Position numbers and translations under genes: made by a program. A model generated the notes under the pieces. The model did not search any database. It had not been told where the DNA came from and was given only the letters and a program-made list of their open reading frames with translations. Positions 17,265 to 25,931 of a stretch of DNA of 64,000 bases are shown in pieces (positions within the stretch are counted from its first letter, which is position 1; the number at the start of each line of letters is the position of its first letter). Source of the DNA: Variovorax gossypii. Its GTDB lineage: Bacteria; Pseudomonadota; Gammaproteobacteria; Burkholderiales; Burkholderiaceae_C. Location: assembly GCF_003965815.1 (NCBI RefSeq), contig NZ_RXOE01000002.1:682001-746000 (forward strand). The letters run 5' to 3'.

Positions 17265-18467
17265 ATGAACAGCCGAAAGATCAAGACCTGGGCCTGGGTG
17301 CACAAGTGGAGCAGCCTCGTGTGCACGGTGTTCATGCTGCTGCTGTGCATCACTGGCCTGCCGCTGATCTTCCACCACGAGATCGGCCATCTGCTGGGCA
17401 CCGAGGTCGAGGCGCCGAAGATGCCGGCGGACACGCCGCGCGTCAGCCTCGACCGCGTGCTGGAAGTGGCGAAGGCCAAGCATCCCGACCGGGTTGTGCA
17501 GTTCGCCTCGCAGCCCGAGGACGACGACGGCCTCTGGTTCGTCACGCTCACGCCCACGCCGGAGCCCACGGACGACTTCAAGTCGGTCGCGGTCGACGCG
17601 CGCACGGGCGCGGTGCTCGCGCAGCCGAAGTTCGACGAGGGCTTCATGTACGTGATGTTCAAGCTCCACGTCGATCTCTTCGCGGGGCTGCCGGGCAAGC
17701 TCTTCCTCGGCTTCATGGGCCTGCTGCTGCTGGTGGCCGTCGTTTCGGGCGTGGTGCTGTATTCGCCCTTCATGCGCAAGCTCGACTTCGGCACGGTGCG
17801 GCGCGAGAAGCGGCCACGCCTGAAGTGGCTCGACCTGCACAACCTGCTGGGCATCGTCACGCTGGTGTGGGTGTTCGTGGTGGGGGCCACCGGCATGATC
17901 AACACGTGGGCCGACTTGGTCATCAAGTACTGGCAATACGATCAGCTCAGTGCGCTGCTGACGCCGTACAAGAACGAGCCCGTCGTCGCGGTGAACGAGC
18001 GCGCCTCCGTGCAGCGTTCGATGGATGTTGCGCTGCAGGCCGCGCCCGGCATGAAGCTGTCTTTCATCGCGTTCCCGGGCACCTCGTTCTCGAGTCCGCA
18101 CCACACGACCTTCTTCCTGCGCGGCAACGAGCCCTTCACGTCGAAGCTCCTGCAGCCGGTGCTGGTCGACGCCAAGACGGCCGAGGTGACCGCTTCGCCC
18201 AAGCTGCCCTGGTACCTCTGGGCGCTGCTGGTGTCGCAGCCGCTGCACTTCGGCGACTACGGCGGCATGCCGATGCAGATCATCTGGGCGCTGCTCGACA
18301 TCGCGACCATCATCGTGCTGGGCAGCGGCCTGTATCTCTGGCTCAAGCGGGGCAACACCGTGCCGGCTGCCTCGAAGAAGACAGAGGAGCATGAGGTGCC
18401 GAAGCACGCCCCCGTCGGCGGCACCGCCCAACCCGAGCCGGCACCGGCCATGAAGGTGCAGGCATGA
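17265..18467 (+). CDS. PepSY-domain membrane protein (putative ferric-siderophore reductase)
   Basis: 400 residues. The N-terminal helix has the family signature HKWSSLVCTVFMLLLCITGL, followed by a large periplasmic PepSY region. Membrane helices follow near residues 140-165 (FLGFMGLLLLVAVVSGVVLY), 200-220 (LHNLLGIVTLVWVFVVGATG) and 340-365. Conserved His residues in the helices (HKW, FHHEIGH, LHVDLF, DLHNLLG) are candidates for haem ligation. FoxB-type relatives reduce siderophore iron at the inner membrane. It follows the receptor by 30 bp and overlaps the next gene by 4 bp, so it is iron-regulated by position. Confidence 0.85.
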   Translation: MNSRKIKTWAWVHKWSSLVCTVFMLLLCITGLPLIFHHEIGHLLGTEVEAPKMPADTPRVSLDRVLEVAKAKHPDRVVQFASQPEDDDGLWFVTLTPTPEPTDDFKSVAVDARTGAVLAQPKFDEGFMYVMFKLHVDLFAGLPGKLFLGFMGLLLLVAVVSGVVLYSPFMRKLDFGTVRREKRPRLKWLDLHNLLGIVTLVWVFVVGATGMINTWADLVIKYWQYDQLSALLTPYKNEPVVAVNERASVQRSMDVALQAAPGMKLSFIAFPGTSFSSPHHTTFFLRGNEPFTSKLLQPVLVDAKTAEVTASPKLPWYLWALLVSQPLHFGDYGGMPMQIIWALLDIATIIVLGSGLYLWLKRGNTVPAASKKTEEHEVPKHAPVGGTAQPEPAPAMKVQA

Positions 18468-18673
18468 AGCAGCACCAGCATCACCATCAAGGCTTCTGGC
18501 GCATGTGGGGCTGGCCGATCGTGCTGGGCGTGCTCACGACCTTCGGCCTGATCTCCGCGCTCTTCAGCGACGGCGGGCTGGGCGACATCCTGGCCTGGAT
18601 CGCGCTCGGCATCCCGTGCGTGGTGTGCGTCTGGTACGGCTGGTGGAGGAAGCCGGCCGACAGCAAGGCCTAG
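18464..18673 (+). CDS. Small His-rich two-helix membrane protein
   Basis: 69 residues. The N-terminus is MKQHQHHHQ, a possible metal-binding tag, followed by two hydrophobic helices (about 16-35 and 42-60) and a basic C-terminus. It starts inside the stop of the PepSY gene (ATGA overlap), so it is translated with it. Small membrane partners are common beside PepSY reductases in siderophore loci; a subunit, chaperone or haem/iron-handling role is plausible but unproven. I do not recognise a named family. Confidence 0.7.
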   Translation: MKQHQHHHQGFWRMWGWPIVLGVLTTFGLISALFSDGGLGDILAWIALGIPCVVCVWYGWWRKPADSKA

Positions 18674-18705
18674 CGAGCTCCGGCGAATCGTAGTTTTCCC
18701 TGAGA

Positions 18706-18721
18706 GTCGCGCCACCGCGAC
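18706..18721. other. Short perfect hairpin upstream of the PqqU-like receptor
   Basis: GTCGCG at 18706-18711 pairs with CGCGAC at 18716-18721 around a CCAC loop. It lies in the 83-bp gap between the small membrane protein gene and the next receptor. No U-run follows, so it is not an intrinsic terminator; it might be an operator or mRNA end. Confidence 0.35.
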
Positions 18722-18756
18722 ACGCCCGGCCGGAGTGCCGAAGCAGAATCTGCGCG

Positions 18757-20886
18757 ATGAACCTCGCGCCTGCTGCTTCCGCCGTCGTCGTCGGCTTCCT
18801 GTCGCTGTTCGTCGCTCCGATGGCTGCACGAGCCCAGCAGGAGCCGGCCGGCAGCCTGCGCGAGATCACCGTTTCCACGCCGCGAGGAGAGGTGACGCCT
18901 TTCAACGTGCCGGGCTCGGTGGACCGTGTGGACGGCAACGAGATGCGCGACAGCCGCCTGCAGGTCAATCTCTCGGAAGGCCTCGGCGCGGTGCCGGGGC
19001 TGCAGGTGCAGAACCGGCTGAACTACGCGCAAGACCTGCAGCTGTCCATTCGCGGCTTCGGCGCGCGCTCCACCTTCGGCGTGCGCGGCGTGCGGCTCTA
19101 CGTCGACGGCATTCCCGCGACATTGCCCGACGGGCAGGGCCAGACCTCCAACATCGACATCGGCTCGCTCGACCGCATCGAGGTGCTGCGCGGACCGTTC
19201 TCCGCGCTCTACGGCAATTCATCCGGCGGCGTGGTGCAGGCCTTCACTGCTTCGGGCGAGGGACCGCCCCGGCTGTCGTATTCGCTCGCGGGCGGCAGCT
19301 TCGGAACCTGGCGGCAGTCGCTGCAGGTCAGCGGATCGCAGGGCGCGGTGGACTACCTGCTCGACGCGAGTCGTTTCCATACCGACGGCTGGCGCGAGCA
19401 CAGCGCCGCGAAGCGCGACATCGCCAACGGCAAGCTCGGCATCGCGCTGGACAACGGCGACAGGCTCACGCTGGTCTTCAACAGCGTGCGCATCGACGCG
19501 CAGGACCCGCTGGGCCTCACCGCCGACCAGTACGCGCTGGCGCCGCGCAATGCACCGCTGGCCACGCAGTACGACACCCGCAAGACGGTCGAGCAGACGC
19601 AGGTCGGCCTGCTCTATGAACACCGCATCGACGCCACGCAGGGGCTGCGCCTCATGGTCTACGGCGGCCAGCGCAAGACCACGCAGTTCCAGTCGATTCC
19701 GCCCTCGGCGCAGCAGAACCCGCTGCACGCGGGTGGGGTGATCGACCTGTCGAGGCAGTACGGCGGCGTGGACCTGCGCTGGAACGGCGCGTTCACGCTG
19801 GCCGGCAGGCCCCTCGAGGTGGTGGCGGGCCTGGGTTACGACAGCCTGCGAGAAAAACGCCGCGGCTACGAGAACTACCTGGGCCCGGTCTCCGCCCCGG
19901 TGCTCGGCGTGCAGGGGCGGCTGCGGCGCAACGAGCTCAACGAGGCCTGGAATCTCGACCCCTACGCGCAGGCCACCTGGCGCCTTGCCGAGCGCTGGAC
20001 GCTGGAGGCCGGCGTGCGCCGCAGCAGCGTGCACTTCAATTCGCAGGACCGCTACATCGTCGGGACCAACCGCGACGACAGCGGCAGCGCGCGTTACAGC
20101 AAGACCCTGCCGGTGGCTTCGCTGCGCTACCAGGCCACGCCGGACCTGGCGCTGTACGGCTCCATCGGGCGCGGTTTCGAGACGCCGACGCTGAACGAGC
20201 TCTCCTACCGGGCCAATGGCGCGAGCGGACTCAACTTCGCGCTGCGGCCTTCGGTGAACGACAGTGTCGAGGTCGGTGCCAAGGCGCGGCTCGCCGGCGG
20301 CCTGCTCACGGCGGCGCTGTTCCAGACCCGCACGCGCGACGAGATCGTCACCGATACCAACGTGGGCGGCCGCGCCACTTTCCAGAACGCCGGCCGCACG
20401 AAGCGCAACGGCTTCGAGCTGGGCTGGCAGCACGAGACCGCGAACCACTGGCGCACCCAGCTGGCCTACACCTGGCTGGATGCGACCTACCGCGATGCCT
20501 TCTGCTCGCCGTTCCCGTGCGCGGCCGCGAACAGGGTGGCTGCGGGCAACCGCATTCCGGGCATCGCGCGGCAATCGCTGTTCGCGTCGTTGGGGTGGGT
20601 GCCGCCCGAGGGCTGGCGTGCCGGCATCGAGATGCGCGCGCTGGGTCGCATCCAGGCCAACGACGTCAACACCGCGAGCGCGCCGGGCTATGCCGTCGCG
20701 GCGGTGTATGCGGGCTACCTGAAGAAATGGGAGCGCTGGGAGTTCAACGCCTTCGCGCGTGTCGACAACCTGTTCGACCGGCGCTACGTGGGCTCGGTGA
20801 TCGTCAACGAAGGCAATGCGCGCTATTACGAGCCTGCGCCGGGCCGCAACTGGACGGTGGGGCTGAGCGGCACCTACCGCTTCTGA
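18757..20886 (+). CDS. TonB-dependent receptor, PqqU (YncD)-like
   Basis: 709 residues: signal peptide ending AARAQ at about residue 27, plug domain to about residue 160, barrel to the terminal NWTVGLSGTYRF. The plug contains SIRGFGARSTFGVRGVRLY, DGIPATLPDGQGQTSNIDI and RGPFSALYGNSSGGV, which strongly resemble E. coli PqqU (formerly YncD), the importer of pyrroloquinoline quinone. Other receptors rarely carry PDGQGQTS. The gene follows the iron cassette by 83 bp, but no Fur box is visible in that gap. Substrate assignment is by family resemblance; a different small cofactor or chelate remains possible. Confidence 0.85.
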   Translation: MNLAPAASAVVVGFLSLFVAPMAARAQQEPAGSLREITVSTPRGEVTPFNVPGSVDRVDGNEMRDSRLQVNLSEGLGAVPGLQVQNRLNYAQDLQLSIRGFGARSTFGVRGVRLYVDGIPATLPDGQGQTSNIDIGSLDRIEVLRGPFSALYGNSSGGVVQAFTASGEGPPRLSYSLAGGSFGTWRQSLQVSGSQGAVDYLLDASRFHTDGWREHSAAKRDIANGKLGIALDNGDRLTLVFNSVRIDAQDPLGLTADQYALAPRNAPLATQYDTRKTVEQTQVGLLYEHRIDATQGLRLMVYGGQRKTTQFQSIPPSAQQNPLHAGGVIDLSRQYGGVDLRWNGAFTLAGRPLEVVAGLGYDSLREKRRGYENYLGPVSAPVLGVQGRLRRNELNEAWNLDPYAQATWRLAERWTLEAGVRRSSVHFNSQDRYIVGTNRDDSGSARYSKTLPVASLRYQATPDLALYGSIGRGFETPTLNELSYRANGASGLNFALRPSVNDSVEVGAKARLAGGLLTAALFQTRTRDEIVTDTNVGGRATFQNAGRTKRNGFELGWQHETANHWRTQLAYTWLDATYRDAFCSPFPCAAANRVAAGNRIPGIARQSLFASLGWVPPEGWRAGIEMRALGRIQANDVNTASAPGYAVAAVYAGYLKKWERWEFNAFARVDNLFDRRYVGSVIVNEGNARYYEPAPGRNWTVGLSGTYRF

Positions 20887-20911
20887 AGCCCCACCATCTT
20901 TTCCTGCTTGC

Positions 20912-22096
20912 TTACTTGAGGCCGGCTGCTGCGCGCAGTGCGGGGGCCTGCGTGGTCGCTTCCCAGGTGAACTCGGGCTCCTCGCGGCCGAAGTGGCCGT
21001 AGGCGGCGGTCTTCTGGTAGATCGGGCGCAGCAGGTCGAGCATCTGGATGATGCCCTTCGGGCGCAGGTCGAAATGCTCGCGCACCAGTTCGGCGATCTT
21101 CTCGTCGGGGATCACGCCGGTGCCTTCCGTGTACACGGTGATGTTCATCGGCTGGGCCACGCCGATGGCGTACGCCACCTGGATCTGGCACTGGCGCGCC
21201 AGGCCGGCGGCCACGATGTTCTTGGCCACGTAGCGTGCGGCGTAGGCGGCCGAGCGGTCGACCTTCGACGGGTCCTTGCCCGAGAACGCGCCGCCGCCGT
21301 GCGGGCAGGCGCCGCCGTAGGTGTCGACGATGATCTTGCGGCCGGTGAGGCCGCAGTCGCCCTGCGGGCCCCCGATGACGAAGCGGCCGGTCGGGTTGAT
21401 CAGGTAGCGCGTGTCCTTGAGCCACTCCTTGGGCAGCACCGGCTTGATGATCTCCTCGATGATGGCTTCGTTGAACGAAGCCTTCATCTTGGTGGGCGTC
21501 TCGCTCTGGTCGGGGCTGTGCTGGGTGGAGAGCACCACGGTGTCGATGCTGTGGGGCTTGCCGTCCACGTAGCGCATCGTGACCTGGCTCTTGGCGTCGG
21601 GGCGCAGGAAGGGCAGGCGGCCGTCCTTGCGCAGCTGCGCCTGGCGCTCGACGAGGCGGTGCGCGTAGTAGATCGGCGCGGGCATCAGCTCGGGCGTTTC
21701 GTCGCAGGCGTAGCCGAACATCAGGCCCTGGTCGCCGGCGCCGGTGTTCAGGTGGTCGTCCGATGCGTGGTCGACGCCCTGGGCGATGTCGTTGGACTGC
21801 TTGTCGTAGCAGACCATCACGGCGCAGCCCTTGTAGTCGATGCCGTATTCGGTGTTGTCGTAGCCGATGCGCTTGATGGTGTCGCGCGCGACCTGGATGT
21901 AGTCGACGTGCGCGTTGGTGGTGATTTCGCCGGCTAGCACGACCAGACCGGTGTTGGTCAGCGTCTCGGCGGCCACGCGGCTGCGGGGGTCCTGCTCGAA
22001 GATCGCGTCCAGGATGGCATCCGAGATCTGGTCTGCGACCTTGTCGGGGTGGCCTTCGGATACGGATTCGGACGTGAAGAGGAAGTCGTTCGCCAT
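20912..22096 (-). CDS. metK: S-adenosylmethionine synthetase
   Basis: 394 residues, full family length. The ATG at 22096 is preceded on the minus strand by AAGGAG eleven bases upstream; the protein begins [20 protein letters not shown]. Diagnostic elements are GHPDK (methionine/ATP), [28 protein letters not shown] and the C-terminal [11 protein letters not shown]. It makes S-adenosylmethionine from methionine and ATP in the cytosol. The gene is divergent from the lipid A acyltransferase operon across 220 bp containing two stable inverted repeats. Confidence 0.97.
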   Translation of the reverse strand: MANDFLFTSESVSEGHPDKVADQISDAILDAIFEQDPRSRVAAETLTNTGLVVLAGEITTNAHVDYIQVARDTIKRIGYDNTEYGIDYKGCAVMVCYDKQSNDIAQGVDHASDDHLNTGAGDQGLMFGYACDETPELMPAPIYYAHRLVERQAQLRKDGRLPFLRPDAKSQVTMRYVDGKPHSIDTVVLSTQHSPDQSETPTKMKASFNEAIIEEIIKPVLPKEWLKDTRYLINPTGRFVIGGPQGDCGLTGRKIIVDTYGGACPHGGGAFSGKDPSKVDRSAAYAARYVAKNIVAAGLARQCQIQVAYAIGVAQPMNITVYTEGTGVIPDEKIAELVREHFDLRPKGIIQMLDLLRPIYQKTAAYGHFGREEPEFTWEATTQAPALRAAAGLK

Positions 22097-22161
22097 TTGT
22101 TCAAAACTCCTTGATTTGACTTGGCGCGTTGCCAACTCTGCGGAGCTCTGGCGAACGCTTT

Positions 22162-22248
22162 AGCAGATGTCGATTTCTCGACCCGGCACAATCGCACTGC
22201 TGCGCTTGTGTTTGTCGCCCTGCAAGTTGTTCCGTAACTCGGCGACAA
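22162..22248. other. Structured metK-lpxL intergenic region (two inverted-repeat systems)
   Basis: Element A: GTCGA at 22169-22173 pairs with TCGAC at 22178-22182; read from the metK strand the loop is GAAA, a GNRA tetraloop. An outer arm AGCAG 22162-22166 pairs with CTGCT 22197-22201. Element B: TTGTCGCC at 22212-22219 pairs with GGCGACAA at 22241-22248, eight perfect pairs with a 21-base loop. Both would fall in the metK 5' leader if transcription starts upstream of about 22250. It does not match a SAM riboswitch consensus I know; role unknown. Confidence 0.45.
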
Positions 22249-22316
22249 TTTGCATTCTATTCGAGCCGCGCAATACCATGCGCGCGCGTCCGTTTTTTGA
22301 CCCCCTCCCGTATTCG

Positions 22317-23207
22317 ATGATCACCCTGTTCCGCCTGCTCGCCCGCGTGCCGATGCCGCTGATGCATCGGCTCGGTGCATTGCTGGGCTGGCTGGTCTGG
22401 TGGAGCGCGCCCGGCTATCGCCGCCGCTTCAAGGCCAACGCCGAGAGCGCGGGCTTCGGCCCCGACCAATACCGTCCCGCCATCGCCGCCGCCGGCAAGA
22501 TGGCTTCCGAGCTCCCCTGGCTCTGGCTGCGCCCGCAGGGCCAGACCGTGCTGAACCGCGTGGTGCGCTGGGAGGGCGTCGAGGCCTTCGAGGCGGCCAT
22601 GCAGGCGAAGAAGGGCGTGATCCTGGTCGCGCCGCACCTCGGCAGCTGGGAGATGTGCGGCCAGGCCATCGGCGAGCGTTTTCTGTCCACCTACGGGCCC
22701 ATCACCGCGCTGTTCCGTCCGGCGCGCAAGAAATGGATGGCCGACCTGATCGCCGCCGGTTCGCGCGACCGGCCCGGCCTGCAGACGCTGCCTACCAACA
22801 ACACCGGCGTGCGCGGCCTGATCCGCACGCTGCGCAACGGCGGCTACACCGGCATCCTGCCCGACCAGGTGCCGCCGCTGGGACAGGGCGTTTGGGCGCC
22901 TTTCCTGGGCCGCCCGGCCTACACCATGACCCTGCTTCCCCGCCTTGCGCAACAGACCGGCGCGGCCTGCTTTCTCAGCGTGTGCGAACGCCTGCCGAAT
23001 GCGGCCGGCTACGTGATCCGCTTCGAGCCCATCGTCGGTACGGCGCTGACCGACCCTTCCGCGTCCATCGAGGACGCCGCCGCCGCCATGAACGACGGCA
23101 TCGGCCGGCTGATCCACAGCCTGCCGGGCCAGTACGTGTGGGACTACGCCCGCTACAAGGAGCCGCGCGCCGAGCGCGTGGTCGCCGCGGCAGGGGAAGC
23201 CGCATGA
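22317..23207 (+). CDS. Lipid A biosynthesis acyltransferase (LpxL/HtrB family), copy 1
   Basis: 296 residues. One N-terminal membrane helix is followed by the LPLAT domain; catalytic HX4E is visible as His107 in VAPHLGSWEMCG, and LPDQVPPLGQGVWAPFLGRPA is the later substrate-binding block. It transfers a secondary acyl chain to Kdo-lipid A at the inner membrane. No strong ribosome site precedes the ATG at 22317; an in-frame ATG at 22278 is an alternative start. The 3' end overlaps a second, diverged acyltransferase by 4 bp, so the two probably add the two secondary chains. Confidence 0.9.
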   Translation: MITLFRLLARVPMPLMHRLGALLGWLVWWSAPGYRRRFKANAESAGFGPDQYRPAIAAAGKMASELPWLWLRPQGQTVLNRVVRWEGVEAFEAAMQAKKGVILVAPHLGSWEMCGQAIGERFLSTYGPITALFRPARKKWMADLIAAGSRDRPGLQTLPTNNTGVRGLIRTLRNGGYTGILPDQVPPLGQGVWAPFLGRPAYTMTLLPRLAQQTGAACFLSVCERLPNAAGYVIRFEPIVGTALTDPSASIEDAAAAMNDGIGRLIHSLPGQYVWDYARYKEPRAERVVAAAGEAA

Positions 23208-24088
23208 GCCTCGGATCCCGACTCGGCATCGGCTTCATGCGAGTGATCGCGCCGCTGCCGCTGCCCGTGGTGCGCGGTTTCGGTGCGTTCCTCGGCCGCA
23301 TCCTGCACACCATCGCAGTGCCGCGGCGGCGCGTGGTCGACACCAATCTGGCAGTCTGCTTTCCGGAGAAATCGGAAGCCGAGCGCCGTGCGATCGCGCG
23401 CGAGAGCTTCGTCTACGTGGCGCAGTCGTGGCTGGACCGCGGCTGGCTCTGGCACGCGCCCGAGAAGACGGTGGCTAGCCGGCTCAAGATCGTCGGCGCG
23501 GCCTCGGAGATCGACGAGATCGCCCACGGCGACGAGCCGATGATCCTTTTTGCGCCGCATTTCTACGGCCTCGATGCGGCTGCGACTGCGCTCACGATGC
23601 ACACCGCGCGCCCCTCGGCCACCATCTACACGACCCAGCGCGACCCGATGATCGACGCCTGGATCCGCGAGGGCCGCACCCGCTTCGGCGACGTGGCGGC
23701 GCTCAACCGGGTGGACGGCATCAAGCCGGTGCTGCAGGGCCTGCGCAAGGGCGGCCTGCTGTACCTGCTGCCCGACATGGACTTCGGCCGCGACCAGACC
23801 ATCTTCGTGCCGTTCTACGGCGTGCAGGCGGCCACGGTGCCATCGCTGTCGCGCTTCGCGCGGCTGGGCAAGGCCAAGGTGGTGCCGGTGGTGGCGAAGC
23901 TCACGCGCGAGGGCTACGAGATCGAAATCCTGCCGACCTGGCAGAACTTTCCGACCGACGACGTCGAGGCCGACACGGCGCTCATGAACGAGCGGCTGCA
24001 GGGCTACATCGACACGATGCCGTCCCAGTACTACTGGGTGCATCGCCGCTTCAAGACTCGCCCCGAGGGCGAGCCGCCCATCTACTGA
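23204..24088 (+). CDS. Lipid A biosynthesis acyltransferase (LpxL/HtrB family), copy 2
   Basis: 294 residues. The HX4D motif is His119-Asp124 in LFAPHFYGLDAAA, and the TTQRDP and LLPDMDFGRDQTIFVPFYG blocks are family-typical. It ends YYWVHRRFKTRPEGEPPIY, the usual LpxL C-terminus. It overlaps copy 1 by ATGA. Copy 1 has Glu and copy 2 Asp at the second catalytic position, so the pair are diverged paralogues rather than a recent duplication. They are probably specific for different positions or chain lengths of lipid A. Confidence 0.92.
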   Translation: MSLGSRLGIGFMRVIAPLPLPVVRGFGAFLGRILHTIAVPRRRVVDTNLAVCFPEKSEAERRAIARESFVYVAQSWLDRGWLWHAPEKTVASRLKIVGAASEIDEIAHGDEPMILFAPHFYGLDAAATALTMHTARPSATIYTTQRDPMIDAWIREGRTRFGDVAALNRVDGIKPVLQGLRKGGLLYLLPDMDFGRDQTIFVPFYGVQAATVPSLSRFARLGKAKVVPVVAKLTREGYEIEILPTWQNFPTDDVEADTALMNERLQGYIDTMPSQYYWVHRRFKTRPEGEPPIY

Positions 24089-24109
24089 TTCGATTGCGGC
24101 AGCGTGCCC

Positions 24110-25024
24110 TCAGGGGGTGCGCTGCAGAAAACCCTCGATCTCGCGCGCGACCAGTTGCGGCTGCTCGTGCACGATCCAGTGGGTCGCGTTCGGCACCTTC
24201 TTCAGCTCGAGCTTCGGCACGTAGTCTTCCAGTCCCTCGAGCAGGCCGGGCAGCAGGGCCGCGTCGTCGAGCGCCCAGAACACGAAGGTCGGTACTTCCA
24301 CCACCAGCCGTTCGCGTGGCAGCACGGGAATGCCGTCGATGGTCTGGCCCGGCAGCGGCGGCTTCATCGGCGTCACGCGGTAGAGATTGCAGGCGCCGGT
24401 GAGACCCGCGCTCCAGACCTCGCGGTATTTCTGCTTGACTTCCTCGGTGAGCCAGCCGAAGCCGTCGGGGCCGGCCTTCATCAGCAGGAAGAAGGGCCAC
24501 ATGCGCTTGAAGTCGTCGGCCGCGAGCAGCGCTTCCGCGTCGGGGCGCGCGAGGAAGTTCATGTAGGCGCTTGCCTGCTGCTGCGCCGGGCTGTTGCGCA
24601 GCTCCCGGGTGAAGGTGCCCGGGTGCGGCGAATTGATGATGACCAGCCTGCCGACCTGCTGCGGGAAGGCATTCGCATAGCCCCAGCCGAAGGCGCCGCC
24701 CCAGTCGTGGGCGACCAGCGCCGCCATGGTGCCGTCGGCGCTCTCGGTGGCGGCGAGCTGCTGGATGTCCTGGATCAGCAGGTGCGCCTTGTAGGCCGCC
24801 ACGTCGGTCGGCGAGCTGGATTTCTCGAAGCCGCGCAGGTTGGGCGCCACGCAGCGGTAGCCGCCGTGGGCCGGGTCGGAGAAGTACTCGAGCAGTTCGT
24901 CCCAGATGAACGCGGCCTCGGGGAACCCGTGGAGGAACACCATCAGCGGCCGGCCCGGCTGGCCGGCGGCGCGGCAACTCAGGGTGGTGCCGTTGGGCAG
25001 GCTGCGTTGGAATGTCTCGATCAT
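24110..25024 (-). CDS. Alpha/beta hydrolase, epoxide-hydrolase-like
   Basis: 304 residues from the ATG at 25024, preceded by GGAGAC. It has the oxyanion motif HGFPEAAFIW (residue 32 on), nucleophile Asp107 in VAHDWGGAFGWG, a helical cap domain with Tyr (KQKYREVW), acid WALDDAALL and base His in NATHWIVHEQP. An Asp nucleophile with HGFP is typical of soluble epoxide hydrolases and haloalkane dehalogenases; the HGFP and cap Tyr favour epoxide hydrolase. Likely detoxification or catabolic role. The same strand carries engB 88 bp upstream. Confidence 0.83.
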   Translation of the reverse strand: MIETFQRSLPNGTTLSCRAAGQPGRPLMVFLHGFPEAAFIWDELLEYFSDPAHGGYRCVAPNLRGFEKSSSPTDVAAYKAHLLIQDIQQLAATESADGTMAALVAHDWGGAFGWGYANAFPQQVGRLVIINSPHPGTFTRELRNSPAQQQASAYMNFLARPDAEALLAADDFKRMWPFFLLMKAGPDGFGWLTEEVKQKYREVWSAGLTGACNLYRVTPMKPPLPGQTIDGIPVLPRERLVVEVPTFVFWALDDAALLPGLLEGLEDYVPKLELKKVPNATHWIVHEQPQLVAREIEGFLQRTP

Positions 25025-25112
25025 GCTTCTTGTCTCCTTCGGGTTGACTGTATCGCTATTGTTTTGATAGTGAACTTCGCAGATGGGACGGTCGGTACAG
25101 CCTGCTCCTGTG

Positions 25113-25859
25113 TCAGGCGTCTTCCTGTGGCGGTGGCTCGGGTTCGGCGGCTGGCGCGTCGGCGCCTTCGGGGTGCACCCAGCGCCACAGCAGCTCCGCG
25201 GCCTCGCCAACGCCTTGCTTCTTCAGGGCCGAGAACAGTTTCACCTCGCCGCCACCGGCCTGCAGTCGCGTAATGGACAGCACCTTCGCGCCCTCGCTGC
25301 GGGTGAGCTTGTCGGCCTTGGTCAGCAGCACGAGGAATTTCAGGCCCTGTTGCACGCGCGGACGGATCACGTCGAGCAGGATCTCGTCGAGCTCGGTCAT
25401 TCCGTGGCGCGGATCGCACATGAGCACCACGCCGCGCAGGTTTTCGCGCGTCATCAGGTAGTTGCCCATCACCCGCTGCCAGCGCAGCTTGGCTTCGCGC
25501 GGCACGGCCGCATAGCCGTAGCCGGGCAGGTCGGCGAGCACCGCGTCATCGACCTTCTGCTTGCCGACGCCGAACAGGTTGATGTGCTGCGTGCGGCCCG
25601 GTGTCTTGGAGGCGAAGGCCAGGCGCGTCTGTTGCGTCAGGGTGTTGATGGCGGTCGACTTGCCCGCGTTGGAGCGGCCGACGAAGGCGATCTCGGGCAG
25701 GCCCAGGGGAGGCAGGTGCTCCAGCTGGGGGGCGCTGGTGAGGAAGTGGGCGGTGTGCAGCCAGCCCAGCGCCGCGCGTTCGCGCTCGGCGACCTGGGGG
25801 GCCGCGGCGGGAGCCGCGCGGGGAGGATAGGCTGCGGGCTTGGCGCGCGGGGAGGGCAT
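25113..25859 (-). CDS. engB: Ribosome biogenesis GTPase YihA/YsxC (EngB)
   Basis: 248 residues. The GTPase domain shows G1 GRSNAGKST, G2 TPGRTQHI, G3 DLPGYGYA and G4 LTKADKL, characteristic of the TrmE-Era-EngA-EngB superfamily. It assists late assembly of the 50S subunit. Compared with E. coli there is a Pro/Ala-rich N-terminal extension of about 30 residues and an acidic Pro-rich tail. It is divergent from the cytochrome c4 gene with 72 bp between; this engB-cytochrome c4 pairing is common in Burkholderiales and pseudomonads. Confidence 0.96.
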   Translation of the reverse strand: MPSPRAKPAAYPPRAAPAAAPQVAERERAALGWLHTAHFLTSAPQLEHLPPLGLPEIAFVGRSNAGKSTAINTLTQQTRLAFASKTPGRTQHINLFGVGKQKVDDAVLADLPGYGYAAVPREAKLRWQRVMGNYLMTRENLRGVVLMCDPRHGMTELDEILLDVIRPRVQQGLKFLVLLTKADKLTRSEGAKVLSITRLQAGGGEVKLFSALKKQGVGEAAELLWRWVHPEGADAPAAEPEPPPQEDA

Positions 25860-25931
25860 CTACGGACTTTCGAAACAGGGCCCACATTGTAGAATCGTGA
25901 GGTTTTGCGCCATAAATTCGAAGCCCCCGAT

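Noticed and set aside
15117..18431. A 1,104-codon open frame antisense to the receptor and PepSY genes
   Set aside because: Same composition artefact; it crosses two genes and carries no recognisable domain or ribosome site.
18674..18756. Possible cobalamin riboswitch before the second TonB receptor
   Set aside because: The gap is only 83 bp and lacks the conserved core boxes; only a short hairpin is present.
22317..24088. Recent tandem duplication of the lipid A acyltransferase gene
   Set aside because: The two proteins are clearly diverged, including Glu versus Asp at the second catalytic position, and are best seen as old paralogues.
25055..25071. Imperfect palindrome GCTAT...ATAGT upstream of the epoxide-hydrolase-like gene, and a similar TTGCTA...TAGCAA in the mlaA signal-peptide region (56828-56848)
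   Set aside because: Arms of only four to six bases are expected often by chance; no second line of evidence for an operator.
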